A stretch of 6,254 bases of DNA from Gammaproteobacteria bacterium (GTDB lineage: Bacteria > Pseudomonadota > Gammaproteobacteria > QOAV01): the NCBI GenBank assembly GCA_027067235.1, contig JALXFQ010000179.1:1-6254 (forward strand), read 5' to 3'. Shown one piece after another: positions 1 to 5,807 of the stretch. A program made the translations under genes and the position numbers. Position 1 is the first letter of the stretch. Each line of letters opens with the position of its first letter. A model generated the notes under the pieces. The model had not been told where the DNA came from, did no database searches, and saw only the letters and a list, made by a program, of their open reading frames with translations.

Positions 1-699
1 TTTGCCTGGGTGTTCATCGGTATCGTCACCCTGATTACCATCATCCGCCTGCTCGGCTTCAACTCCCTGCTGGAAGCCGGCGGTGTGATCGGTTTCATCG
101 GCGTTTTCCTGGCGCTGACCCAGGCCTCATGGGCGCCTGACATCTTCAGCGGACTGATTATCCTCAACAGCGACATGCTGGAAGAAGGCGACGTCATCGA
201 ACTGCGCGGCAGCGGGGGCGGCAAGGAAACCATTTATGGTCTGGTCTACAAAACCAAGGTCTTTCATACCGAAATACTGAACCTGGTCAACAACCACCGC
301 ATCATGGTGCGCAATGCCGCCATCCGCGACCAGATTATCCACAACCTGTCCAAATTCGCCTCCGCCAAAGGCCTGCGCGAAGTGCTGCGTTTCAAGATCG
401 GCTACGACACGCCGCCCGCCAGAGTACGCGAATTTCTTACTGCCGCCTGGCAGCAAGTGCTGGAAGCCAGCATCGAAGGCATCGAACAACAGCACGACAT
501 TGAAATCGGCGTCGGCGACACCGGCGATCACGCGGTGGAATGGCTGGTGTACTACCACACCAAGGCCCCGGAACGCTTGAGACGACTGAAAATGGAGCTG
601 AACGAGATTTTTCTGCGCGTAGCCAACGATATGGGCATTTCACTGGCTACGCCGTTGACGCATGTGGTTGAAAAGGAAATCCGCAAAACAGTGGTATGA
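1..699 (+). CDS. MscS-family mechanosensitive ion channel, C-terminal part (5' end outside window)
   Basis: The frame is open from the first base and ends at TGA 697-699, giving 232 visible residues; the true start lies upstream. Visible residues 1-20 are a hydrophobic segment. Residues about 25-57 form a Gly/Ala-rich pore-lining helix followed by a second amphipathic half (AGGVIGFIGVFLAL, then IFSGLIIL), as in the TM3 of MscS. Residues about 58-112 fit the small beta domain, with an EEGDVIEL strand and the later VRNAAI segment where MscS has its IPNG motif. Residues about 125-222 fit the alpha/beta C-terminal vestibule domain. Family knowledge: such inner-membrane channels open under membrane tension and release solutes on hypo-osmotic shock. 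A 'GSGGGKE' loop near residues 70-76 looks like a local insertion in the beta domain. The number of N-terminal membrane helices cannot be seen. It converges on the next gene with a 22-bp gap. Confidence 0.85.
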   Translation, partial: FAWVFIGIVTLITIIRLLGFNSLLEAGGVIGFIGVFLALTQASWAPDIFSGLIILNSDMLEEGDVIELRGSGGGKETIYGLVYKTKVFHTEILNLVNNHRIMVRNAAIRDQIIHNLSKFASAKGLREVLRFKIGYDTPPARVREFLTAAWQQVLEASIEGIEQQHDIEIGVGDTGDHAVEWLVYYHTKAPERLRRLKMELNEIFLRVANDMGISLATPLTHVVEKEIRKTVV

Positions 700-721
700 C
701 TAACTTGGCTGACTTCATTTG

Positions 722-1012
722 TCATACAGGTTTGGCGTCCGCCAGGATTTTGCTCCTGACTGCAGGAGGCAGAGCGGCTGGCGTCAAAACATAGACCTGA
801 ACGCCCAGCAGTTGCAGAAGTTCATGGCGAATGGCGCCTATATCGAAAAGCGTTGTTCCGGGGGTTGGGTCAACCAGCAAGTCCAGATCGCTGCTTTCCG
901 TGTCCTGGCCCAACAGGACAGAACCGAAAACCCGCGCATTTTTGGCATGAAACTGCTCCACGATGCGTATGATGTCTTTCCTGTGCTGCTGCAAGGCGAC
1001 AGAAGGCTTCAT
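722..1012 (-). CDS. MNT-type minimal nucleotidyltransferase (MntA-like antitoxin family), orphan
   Basis: This 96-residue protein starts at ATG 1010-1012, preceded by a GGAAG ribosome site with 5-nt spacing. It carries the GSx10DxD signature of polymerase-beta-like minimal nucleotidyltransferases: G30-S31, then D42 and D44 in SSDLDLLVD. The C-terminal stretch (VLTPAALPP...ILADAKPV) matches the usual end of the family. In MntA-HepT systems such a protein AMPylates and neutralises a HEPN-domain RNase toxin. Odd points: where relatives have a third carboxylate in 'VDVLTP/VDLVTP', this protein has Tyr74 (TAT, 791-793), so catalysis may be impaired. No HEPN gene lies on either side. It is downstream of eptA on the same strand with a 35-nt gap, so read-through from eptA is possible. 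Family assignment is firm; the antitoxin role is inference. Confidence 0.85.
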   Translation of the reverse strand: MKPSVALQQHRKDIIRIVEQFHAKNARVFGSVLLGQDTESSDLDLLVDPTPGTTLFDIGAIRHELLQLLGVQVYVLTPAALPPAVRSKILADAKPV

Positions 1013-1047
1013 GTTTGCTTCCGTTGTTTACTCAATCCAGATGATTA

Positions 1048-2673
1048 TTATAGCTCGCAACGCTTCCCGAACAAATCCAGCTTGTTTTCGTACAGTTTTG
1101 TCTTTACATCAAACAGCCCCAGCAAGGTATGCGCCAGAAAATCATGCGATACCGGCTTGTTTTCGCAGGCGCTTGTCGCGCTGTCGTCCAGCGATTTAGC
1201 CTGCTTCAGGCCATCCGACAGCCAGGCGATCATGGGTATGTGTTTTTGCTCTTCGGGCGCGATCAACCAGGGCAGGCCGTGCAGGTAAACGCCTTTCTCG
1301 CCCAGCGATTCACCGTGGTCGGAAGCGTAGAGCATGAATGCGTCATATTTGTTGGCGCGGGCCTTGAGGAAGTTGATGGTTTTGTTCAGTACAAAGTCGG
1401 TGTAGACAATGGTGTTGTCGTAGGCGTTGATCACCGACGGGTTATCGCATTCGTGGGGTGAATTGGACGCGCACTCGGGTTTGAAGCGGGCAAACGCTTT
1501 CGGATAACGTTTGTAATAAGCCGGGCCGTGGCTGCCCATGGTGTGGAAAACCACCAGCACGTCGCCAGGCATTTTGTCGATCACCGCGTCCAGCTTGTCG
1601 AGCAGTATTTCGTCGATATACTCGCCCTGATTGAAGTACGGCGAGGCCGGGTCGAAGTCGTGATGGAAATTCTCTGTTTCGATGCGCTCGCAGACGCCTT
1701 TGCAACTGGAATTGTTGTCGCGCCAGACGGTCTTCACGCCGGCCTTTTCCAGCACATCCAGCACGTTGCTCTGTCGCGAGGCCTTCGCGGGCGAATAGTC
1801 CCCGCGATCCAGAAACGAGAACATGCACGGCACGGAATAAGCCGTGGAGGTGCCGCATGACCAGGCGTCGTGATAGCTGACGATGGATTGTTGCGGCAAT
1901 AACGGGTTGGTCTCGCGTGGGTAGCCGTTCAGCGAGAAATGATCGGCCCGCGCCGTTTCGCCCACCACCATGATGCCCACGCGCTTCCTGCCGGAATGGT
2001 TCTGCACCGCGTCCTCACCCAGCACCGTGAACGATTGTTGCTCGCTGGCGTGGCTTTTCTTGATGAGTTTGACTACCGAATTCATGGGGTAAATCGGCGT
2101 GATGGCGAGGCGCAGATCGCGGTTTTCGCGGGAAAAATAGGTCAGGTATTTGAAATTCAACATCACCAGCGCGCCAATGACCACGATGATGCCCACGGCA
2201 GCCGCCAGCCGGGTGAACAACTCTCGCAGCGGTTTTTTGTAGCGAACATTGATCGCCAGCACCAGCGCCGAGGGCAGCAGGCCATACAGCAACAGATGCC
2301 ACAACAGCGAAGCCGACAGCAGCTCCGTGGCCTCGTTGGTGTTGCGGTCTTTCACCGTCTCCAGCATGTTGCGAATCATGCTGTCGTCGAACACCACGCC
2401 GATGCCATTGAAATAGCTGATCAGCGCCGAAACGATCAAAAACAACACCAGCAGGGGCTTGAGCAGAAACTTCTGGCCGAACAGCAGCAGAAGCAGCGCC
2501 ACGATACCGGTAATCAACGCGTAGAAAGTCAGGGCAAAGCCGAAGCCCTTCAAATCGAACAGATTCAGCCGCTGCGTCAACGACGACCAGAAAGCCGTGT
2601 TGTCCGCCAGCGCGATAAAAGCGGCAACAAGCAGGATCAGCGCGACGGAAGACAGCGTGAAGATTTTTTTCAT
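1048..2673 (-). CDS. eptA: Phosphoethanolamine--lipid A transferase, EptA/PmrC (MCR-like) family
   Basis: This 541-residue protein has the full length of the family. Residues 1-175 hold about five membrane helices (near 5-22, 44-66, 70-90, 121-142 and 153-173). The periplasmic sulfatase-fold domain follows. The catalytic set is complete by comparison with Neisseria EptA: E239 in VVGETARADH, nucleophile T275 in CGTSTAYSVPCM, H382 in MGSHGPAYY, D452-H453 in YASDHGESLG, and H465 in YLHGLP. Cysteine pairs 273/283, 324/328 and 401/409 match the family disulfides. Known role: it moves phosphoethanolamine from phosphatidylethanolamine to lipid A on the periplasmic side of the inner membrane, lowering negative charge and affinity for cationic peptides such as polymyxin. 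ATG 2671-2673 is the only sensible start (in-frame stop at 2707-2709), though its ribosome site is weak. The exact acceptor (lipid A or core sugar) is inferred from similarity to EptA. Confidence 0.93.
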   Translation of the reverse strand: MKKIFTLSSVALILLVAAFIALADNTAFWSSLTQRLNLFDLKGFGFALTFYALITGIVALLLLLFGQKFLLKPLLVLFLIVSALISYFNGIGVVFDDSMIRNMLETVKDRNTNEATELLSASLLWHLLLYGLLPSALVLAINVRYKKPLRELFTRLAAAVGIIVVIGALVMLNFKYLTYFSRENRDLRLAITPIYPMNSVVKLIKKSHASEQQSFTVLGEDAVQNHSGRKRVGIMVVGETARADHFSLNGYPRETNPLLPQQSIVSYHDAWSCGTSTAYSVPCMFSFLDRGDYSPAKASRQSNVLDVLEKAGVKTVWRDNNSSCKGVCERIETENFHHDFDPASPYFNQGEYIDEILLDKLDAVIDKMPGDVLVVFHTMGSHGPAYYKRYPKAFARFKPECASNSPHECDNPSVINAYDNTIVYTDFVLNKTINFLKARANKYDAFMLYASDHGESLGEKGVYLHGLPWLIAPEEQKHIPMIAWLSDGLKQAKSLDDSATSACENKPVSHDFLAHTLLGLFDVKTKLYENKLDLFGKRCEL

Positions 2674-2780
2674 GTAATCGGTTGTAAAAAATGCGGTTGG
2701 CGAAGATTAACCGGGATCGCAGGCATAAATCCAGACAGCCGGTCGGCGCGTCAGTTCCGCGCTTGGGCCTGCGCGTGGAG

Positions 2781-2810
2781 ACTATATTGATACAGCCAAG
2801 CCCGCTACAA
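2781..2810 (-). promoter_or_regulatory. Candidate eptA promoter
   Basis: On the minus strand, TTGTAG (plus-strand 2805-2810) and TATAGT (plus-strand 2781-2786) are separated by 18 nt and resemble a sigma-70 promoter. It would leave an eptA leader of roughly 100 nt. The -35 matches only its TTG half well. It occupies nearly the same bases as the candidate trpC promoter. This is inference from hexamer resemblance only. Confidence 0.3.
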
Positions 2811-2811
2811 T
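2783..2811 (+). promoter_or_regulatory. Candidate trpC promoter
   Basis: TACAAT at 2806-2811 is a good -10 hexamer 27 nt before the trpC start, giving a very short leader of about 20 nt. At 17-nt spacing the -35 would be TATATT (2783-2788), a weak match. The better-looking TTGATA at 2787-2792 is only 13 nt away, which is too close for a standard sigma-70 promoter. The short leader leaves no room for attenuation. Confidence 0.3.
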
Positions 2812-2838
2812 AAGCGGCTCGCAACCCGACGCTACAGC

Positions 2839-3660
2839 ATGACCAGACAACCTGACATTCTGCAACGCATTATCGCCCGCAAGCGCGAGGAGATCGCCGA
2901 GCGCTCTACGCACGCGCCGCTGGCGCTGCTGGAAAAACAGGCGGCCGATGCACAGGCGCCGCGCGGGTTTGTGGCGAGCATCCAGCGCAAAATTGCTGCT
3001 GGCGACGCCGCGGTGATTGCCGAAGCCAAAAAAGCCTCGCCCAGCAAGGGCCTGATCCGCGAGGATTTTGATCCGGCAGCCATCGCAAAATCCTACGAAA
3101 AAGGCGGCGCGGCGTGTATTTCGGTACTCACTGATAAAGATTATTTTCAGGGTTCGGAGGCATATCTGCAACAGGCACGCGCGGCCAGCTCGCTACCGGT
3201 GATACGCAAGGATTTCATCGTTGATCCGTACCAGGTGTTTGAAGCGCGAGCCATCAACGCCGACTGTATTCTGCTCATCGTCGCCGCGCTGGAGCAGCCG
3301 GCGCTGCGCCAACTGGCGGCGCTGGCGGGCGAGCTCGGCATGGACGTGCTGGTGGAAGTACATGACGAAAACGAAATGCAGCGCGCACTGGCACTGAAGC
3401 TGCCGCTGATCGGCGTTAACAACCGTAATTTGCGCACCTTCGATACCTCGCTGGATACCACGCTGCGATTGAAAGACATGGCGCCGGATGACTGTGTTAT
3501 CGTCACCGAGAGCGGCATTCATACGCCGGATGACGTGAGGCTGATGCGTGACAATGGTGTTCACGCTTTTCTGGTGGGTGAGGCGTTCATGCGCGCCGAC
3601 GATCCGGGCGCGGAGTTGGCGAGGTTGTTTGACGACCAGGGCGCCGCTGGAGGGTTTTAA
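2839..3660 (+). CDS. trpC: Indole-3-glycerol phosphate synthase
   Basis: This 273-residue cytosolic (beta/alpha)8-barrel enzyme converts 1-(2-carboxyphenylamino)-1-deoxyribulose 5-phosphate to indole-3-glycerol phosphate, with loss of CO2 and water, in tryptophan synthesis. Its family motifs are all present: E62 and K64 in IAEAKKASPSKG, the SPS loop at 67-69, SVLTDKDYFQGS near 95-106, catalytic K124 in RKDFIVDPYQ, E173 in LVEVH, N194 in GVNNRNLRTF, E224-S225 in TESGI, and the phosphate-binding FLVGEAFM at 244-251. It is monofunctional, with no TrpF fusion, and full length. The start at 2839 is forced: no other start codon lies between it and the in-frame TGA at 2788, although the Shine-Dalgarno is poor. 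In many proteobacteria trpC follows trpG-trpD; here a divergent eptA lies upstream instead. The downstream partner begins 1 nt after its stop, so the two are probably cotranscribed. Confidence 0.97.
   Translation: MTRQPDILQRIIARKREEIAERSTHAPLALLEKQAADAQAPRGFVASIQRKIAAGDAAVIAEAKKASPSKGLIREDFDPAAIAKSYEKGGAACISVLTDKDYFQGSEAYLQQARAASSLPVIRKDFIVDPYQVFEARAINADCILLIVAALEQPALRQLAALAGELGMDVLVEVHDENEMQRALALKLPLIGVNNRNLRTFDTSLDTTLRLKDMAPDDCVIVTESGIHTPDDVRLMRDNGVHAFLVGEAFMRADDPGAELARLFDDQGAAGGF
3649..3654 (+). promoter_or_regulatory. Shine-Dalgarno fixing the TTG start of the yhfA-like gene
   Basis: GGAGGG lies inside the last codons of trpC, 7 nt before the TTG at 3662. It is the strongest ribosome site seen in the window. 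It supports TTG as the true start in preference to the far-upstream in-frame ATG at 3548 inside trpC or the internal ATG at 3734. Its position suggests translational coupling with trpC. Confidence 0.8.
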
Positions 3661-3661
3661 T

Positions 3662-4078
3662 TTGAAAGCAACAGTAAAATGGCAAGGCGATGTGGTGTTC
3701 GAAGGTCTGTCGGAAACCGGCCACAGCGTCATCATGGACGGCCCGCCGGAACACGGCGGTCAGAACAAGGGGCCACGGCCCATGGAGATGTTGCTGCTGG
3801 GCATGGGCGGCTGCACCTCGTTTGATGTGGTACACATACTCAAGCGCATGCGCGCCGACATCACCGATTGCCGGGTGGACATCGCTGCCGAGCGGGCGGA
3901 CGAGGAGCCGAAAGTCTTCACCAGAATCCACGCGCATTTCACCGTCACCGGTAAAAACCTGAAACAGAAAACGGTGGAACGCGCAGTCAACATGTCTGCG
4001 GAAAAATACTGTTCTGCCGCGATCATGCTGGGAAAAACCGCGAAAATGTCCCATACGTTCGAAATAGTTGAAGGTTAG
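3662..4078 (+). CDS. yhfA: OsmC-family protein, YhfA type (TTG start)
   Basis: From TTG 3662 this is a 138-residue protein beginning MKATVKWQGD, the usual N-terminus of YhfA-type OsmC proteins. The family's peroxidatic cysteine pair is present: C51 in PMEMLLLGMGGCTSFDVV and C117 in SAEKYCSAAIML. The neighbouring E42 and the ERADEEPKVFT segment (77-87) are also typical. OsmC/Ohr enzymes reduce organic hydroperoxides through a Cys-Cys thiol cycle. The YhfA branch keeps the cysteines, but its physiological substrate is not established, so a peroxidase role is inference. The longer reading from ATG 3548 would add 38 residues overlapping trpC in another frame, with no resemblance to the family, and I reject it. 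The gene sits 1 nt after trpC and its TAG abuts the ATG of the next gene. In Pseudomonas aeruginosa an OsmC-like gene also lies close to trpC, with vfr between, and in E. coli yhfA lies beside crp. Confidence 0.92.
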   Translation: MKATVKWQGDVVFEGLSETGHSVIMDGPPEHGGQNKGPRPMEMLLLGMGGCTSFDVVHILKRMRADITDCRVDIAAERADEEPKVFTRIHAHFTVTGKNLKQKTVERAVNMSAEKYCSAAIMLGKTAKMSHTFEIVEG

Positions 4079-5731
4079 ATGCCCAGCGAGAACGCTTATT
4101 TCGACGAATTGCTGGCGCGTTATTACAACGCGTGGCTGCGCTTCCACCCGCAGCAGGCGGTGGATGTGGGCGTATTCGAGCACGCCGACAAACTGACGCC
4201 CTGCGATGACGCCGATATCGGCGCGCTGAAAAGCCTGAACGAAAACCTCATCGACAGCATCGAAAGCCTGGACTTCGATGCACTGGACGCCGACCGCCAG
4301 CTCGACGCCCAGATTGCCTATGGCAGCGCCATGCTGGAACTGGAAATGCTGGTGGAGCATGACTGGCGCAAGAAGGATCCCGGCCACTATCTGCCGGTAA
4401 ACGCCATCCACCAGTTGACGCTGCGCGACGTGGACAACCTCGGCAAGGCGCTGGCGGGAAGGCTGAAAAGCATCCCCGCTGCCTTGAATTGCGCGCGCCT
4501 GCGATTGAACAATTTTGCCGAAAACGTCCCTGCCCTGTGGATCAACAGCGCCCTGGACGAGGCCCAGGCCGGTACGCATCTGTTCGACGCGCTGCCGCAG
4601 CACCCGAAGGTCAGGGACGCCGGCATTGACGACCTCGACGCTCTGATTGCTGACGCCAATACAGCTTTACTGGAATATGCGCGTTTTCTTGACGAAGACC
4701 TGCGCCCGCAGGCGCGTGGTCATGTTGCCGCCGGCGAGCGCTATTTCAACGAAATACTGCATTACCGGCACGGCATGGATATAGACGCCGACGCGGTCGA
4801 GCAACTGGGCGAACGGGTTTTTCACGACACCCTGAAACAGCTGAAAAGCTGCGTCAAGAACATGGGCATGGGTTCGGTCGCCGAAGCCACCCGCCACATC
4901 CATGGGCAACACCCTGCATCTGACATGCTGCTTGAAACCTATCAGCAGAAAATGCAGGCCGCCCGTCAATTCGTCATGGGCCAGGATTTGGTGGATATTC
5001 CTGAAACCCAGGAGTTGAATATTGTCGAGACGCCGGAGTTCCTGCGGCACAGCATTCCCTTCGCAGCATACGTGGATCCGGCGCCCACCGATCCCCGGCA
5101 GCGCGGCTGGTTTTATGTCACACCGGTAAAAGATGATTCCCAGCTGGGCGAGCACAACCTGTTTTCCATTGCGCATACGTCTGTACACGAAGCCTGGCCC
5201 GGGCACCATCTGCAGTTTGTAACCGCCAATACTCAACCGCGCAGCTCAACATTGCCTCGATTGCTCAACCCCTCCGCCACCCTGTATGAAGGCTGGGCGC
5301 TGTATTGCGAGCAAATGGCCTGGGAACAGGGCTTTTATCAGGGCTCCGAACATCACTTCGTGTTGCTGAAAGACCAGCTCTGGCGCGCCTTGCGCATCAT
5401 GATCGACGTCGGCATCCATTGCCGCGAAGCCGCGCCGGAGAAATCAGCCGAATTACTGGTAAAACACCTGGGCTTTACCGAGCAGCAGGCCAGCGCCGAA
5501 ATCAACTGGTACAGCCACGCGCCAGGCGTACCCATGGGTTACGCCACCGGCTGGCAGATCATCCTGGCCCTGCGCGAGATCGTGATGGAAGCGGAAGGCG
5601 CCGGTTTCAGCCTCAAGGCATTCAACAACAAACTGTTGTCCGCCGGCTCCGCCGGTCTGGGCTACGTGATACGCCGGATCTGGGGCGGGGAAGTCTGGGA
5701 AACGGTCAAAAAACAGGTTTTTCAGCTATAA
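4079..5731 (+). CDS. DUF885 family protein, probable zinc metallopeptidase-like, cytoplasmic
   Basis: This 550-residue protein starts at ATG 4079, directly after the TAG of the yhfA-like gene, with a GAAGG ribosome site 4 nt upstream (4070-4074). It is recognisable as DUF885 by its C-terminal half: H370-E371-A-W-P-G-H376-H377 (the family HExxPGHH motif) and a downstream E404 in LYEGWALYCEQ, together a likely metal site and catalytic Glu. PGVPMGYATGWQ (482-493) and the C-terminal LSAGSAGLGYVIRRIW (520-535) also fit. The N-terminal half is helical and Leu/Ala/Asp-rich with no clear signature. No signal peptide or lipobox is visible, unlike many exported DUF885 proteins, so it is probably cytosolic. 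Family substrates are poorly defined; peptidase activity is inference from the motif. It is the third gene of a tightly coupled unit with trpC. Function in that context is unknown. Confidence 0.88.
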   Translation: MPSENAYFDELLARYYNAWLRFHPQQAVDVGVFEHADKLTPCDDADIGALKSLNENLIDSIESLDFDALDADRQLDAQIAYGSAMLELEMLVEHDWRKKDPGHYLPVNAIHQLTLRDVDNLGKALAGRLKSIPAALNCARLRLNNFAENVPALWINSALDEAQAGTHLFDALPQHPKVRDAGIDDLDALIADANTALLEYARFLDEDLRPQARGHVAAGERYFNEILHYRHGMDIDADAVEQLGERVFHDTLKQLKSCVKNMGMGSVAEATRHIHGQHPASDMLLETYQQKMQAARQFVMGQDLVDIPETQELNIVETPEFLRHSIPFAAYVDPAPTDPRQRGWFYVTPVKDDSQLGEHNLFSIAHTSVHEAWPGHHLQFVTANTQPRSSTLPRLLNPSATLYEGWALYCEQMAWEQGFYQGSEHHFVLLKDQLWRALRIMIDVGIHCREAAPEKSAELLVKHLGFTEQQASAEINWYSHAPGVPMGYATGWQIILALREIVMEAEGAGFSLKAFNNKLLSAGSAGLGYVIRRIWGGEVWETVKKQVFQL

Positions 5732-5759
5732 TGCGCTCACCCCGCCGTCCTGTTATAGT
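5727..5759 (+). promoter_or_regulatory. Candidate promoter(s) for the chorismatase-family gene
   Basis: Two -10-like elements precede the gene. TATAAT at 5727-5732 is a perfect hexamer overlapping the TAA stop of the DUF885 gene, but its best -35 (CGGTCA, 5703-5708, 18-nt spacing) matches only three of six bases. TGTTATAGT at 5751-5759 fits an extended -10 (TG-n-TATAGT), which can work with a poor -35 and would leave a leader of about 40 nt. Either could drive the next gene independently of the trpC operon. Neither is more than a sequence match. Confidence 0.35.
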
Positions 5760-5807
5760 CGCCGCGCTTCTGACCAACGAGCGCACCGAGCCTGTCCGAA
5801 TACGACC

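Larger units (their letters stand above)
2674..2838. promoter_or_regulatory. Divergent eptA/trpC intergenic region
   Basis: This 165-bp stretch separates divergently read eptA and trpC and must hold both 5' regions. I see promoter-like hexamers for both directions crowded into 2781-2811 and listed separately. A short GC inverted repeat (CGCGC 2758-2762 and GCGCG 2771-2775, 8-nt loop) has no T-run and is not a convincing terminator. There is no trp leader peptide with tandem Trp codons. A single TTAAT-like element on the minus strand near 2706-2711 is not a full PmrA-type direct repeat. Confidence 0.6.

Noticed and set aside
695..726. Inverted repeat TATGAC/GTCATA between MscS and the MNT gene as a bidirectional terminator
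   Set aside because: The stem is only 6 bp with a 20-nt loop, is not GC-rich, and lacks a clear T-run on either side.
719..1288. Plus-strand reading frame of 189 codons over the MNT gene and eptA 3' end
   Set aside because: No family resemblance; it overlaps two genes on the other strand that carry clear signature motifs.
2700..2715. PmrA box upstream of eptA
   Set aside because: Only one TTAAT-like half is present; the second half of the expected direct repeat at 5-nt spacing is absent.
1939..2790. Long plus-strand reading frame (283 codons) antisense to eptA
   Set aside because: Its product is rich in Gln, His and Arg without any domain pattern, while the opposite strand encodes a complete EptA with all catalytic residues. 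It is a shadow frame.
3548..3661. N-terminal extension of the OsmC gene from ATG 3548
   Set aside because: It overlaps the conserved trpC C-terminus in another frame, has no match to OsmC N-termini, and a strong ribosome site points to TTG 3662.
3587..4603. Minus-strand reading frame of 338 codons across trpC end, yhfA and DUF885
   Set aside because: It spans three well-supported plus-strand genes, has no recognisable motif, and shows the His/Gln/Arg-rich composition of an antisense frame in GC-rich DNA.
5707..5721. A-run/T-run hairpin (AAAAA, loop CAGG, TTTTT) at the end of the DUF885 gene as a terminator
   Set aside because: The stem is purely A/T and very weak, and lies inside the coding sequence with no T-run beyond it.
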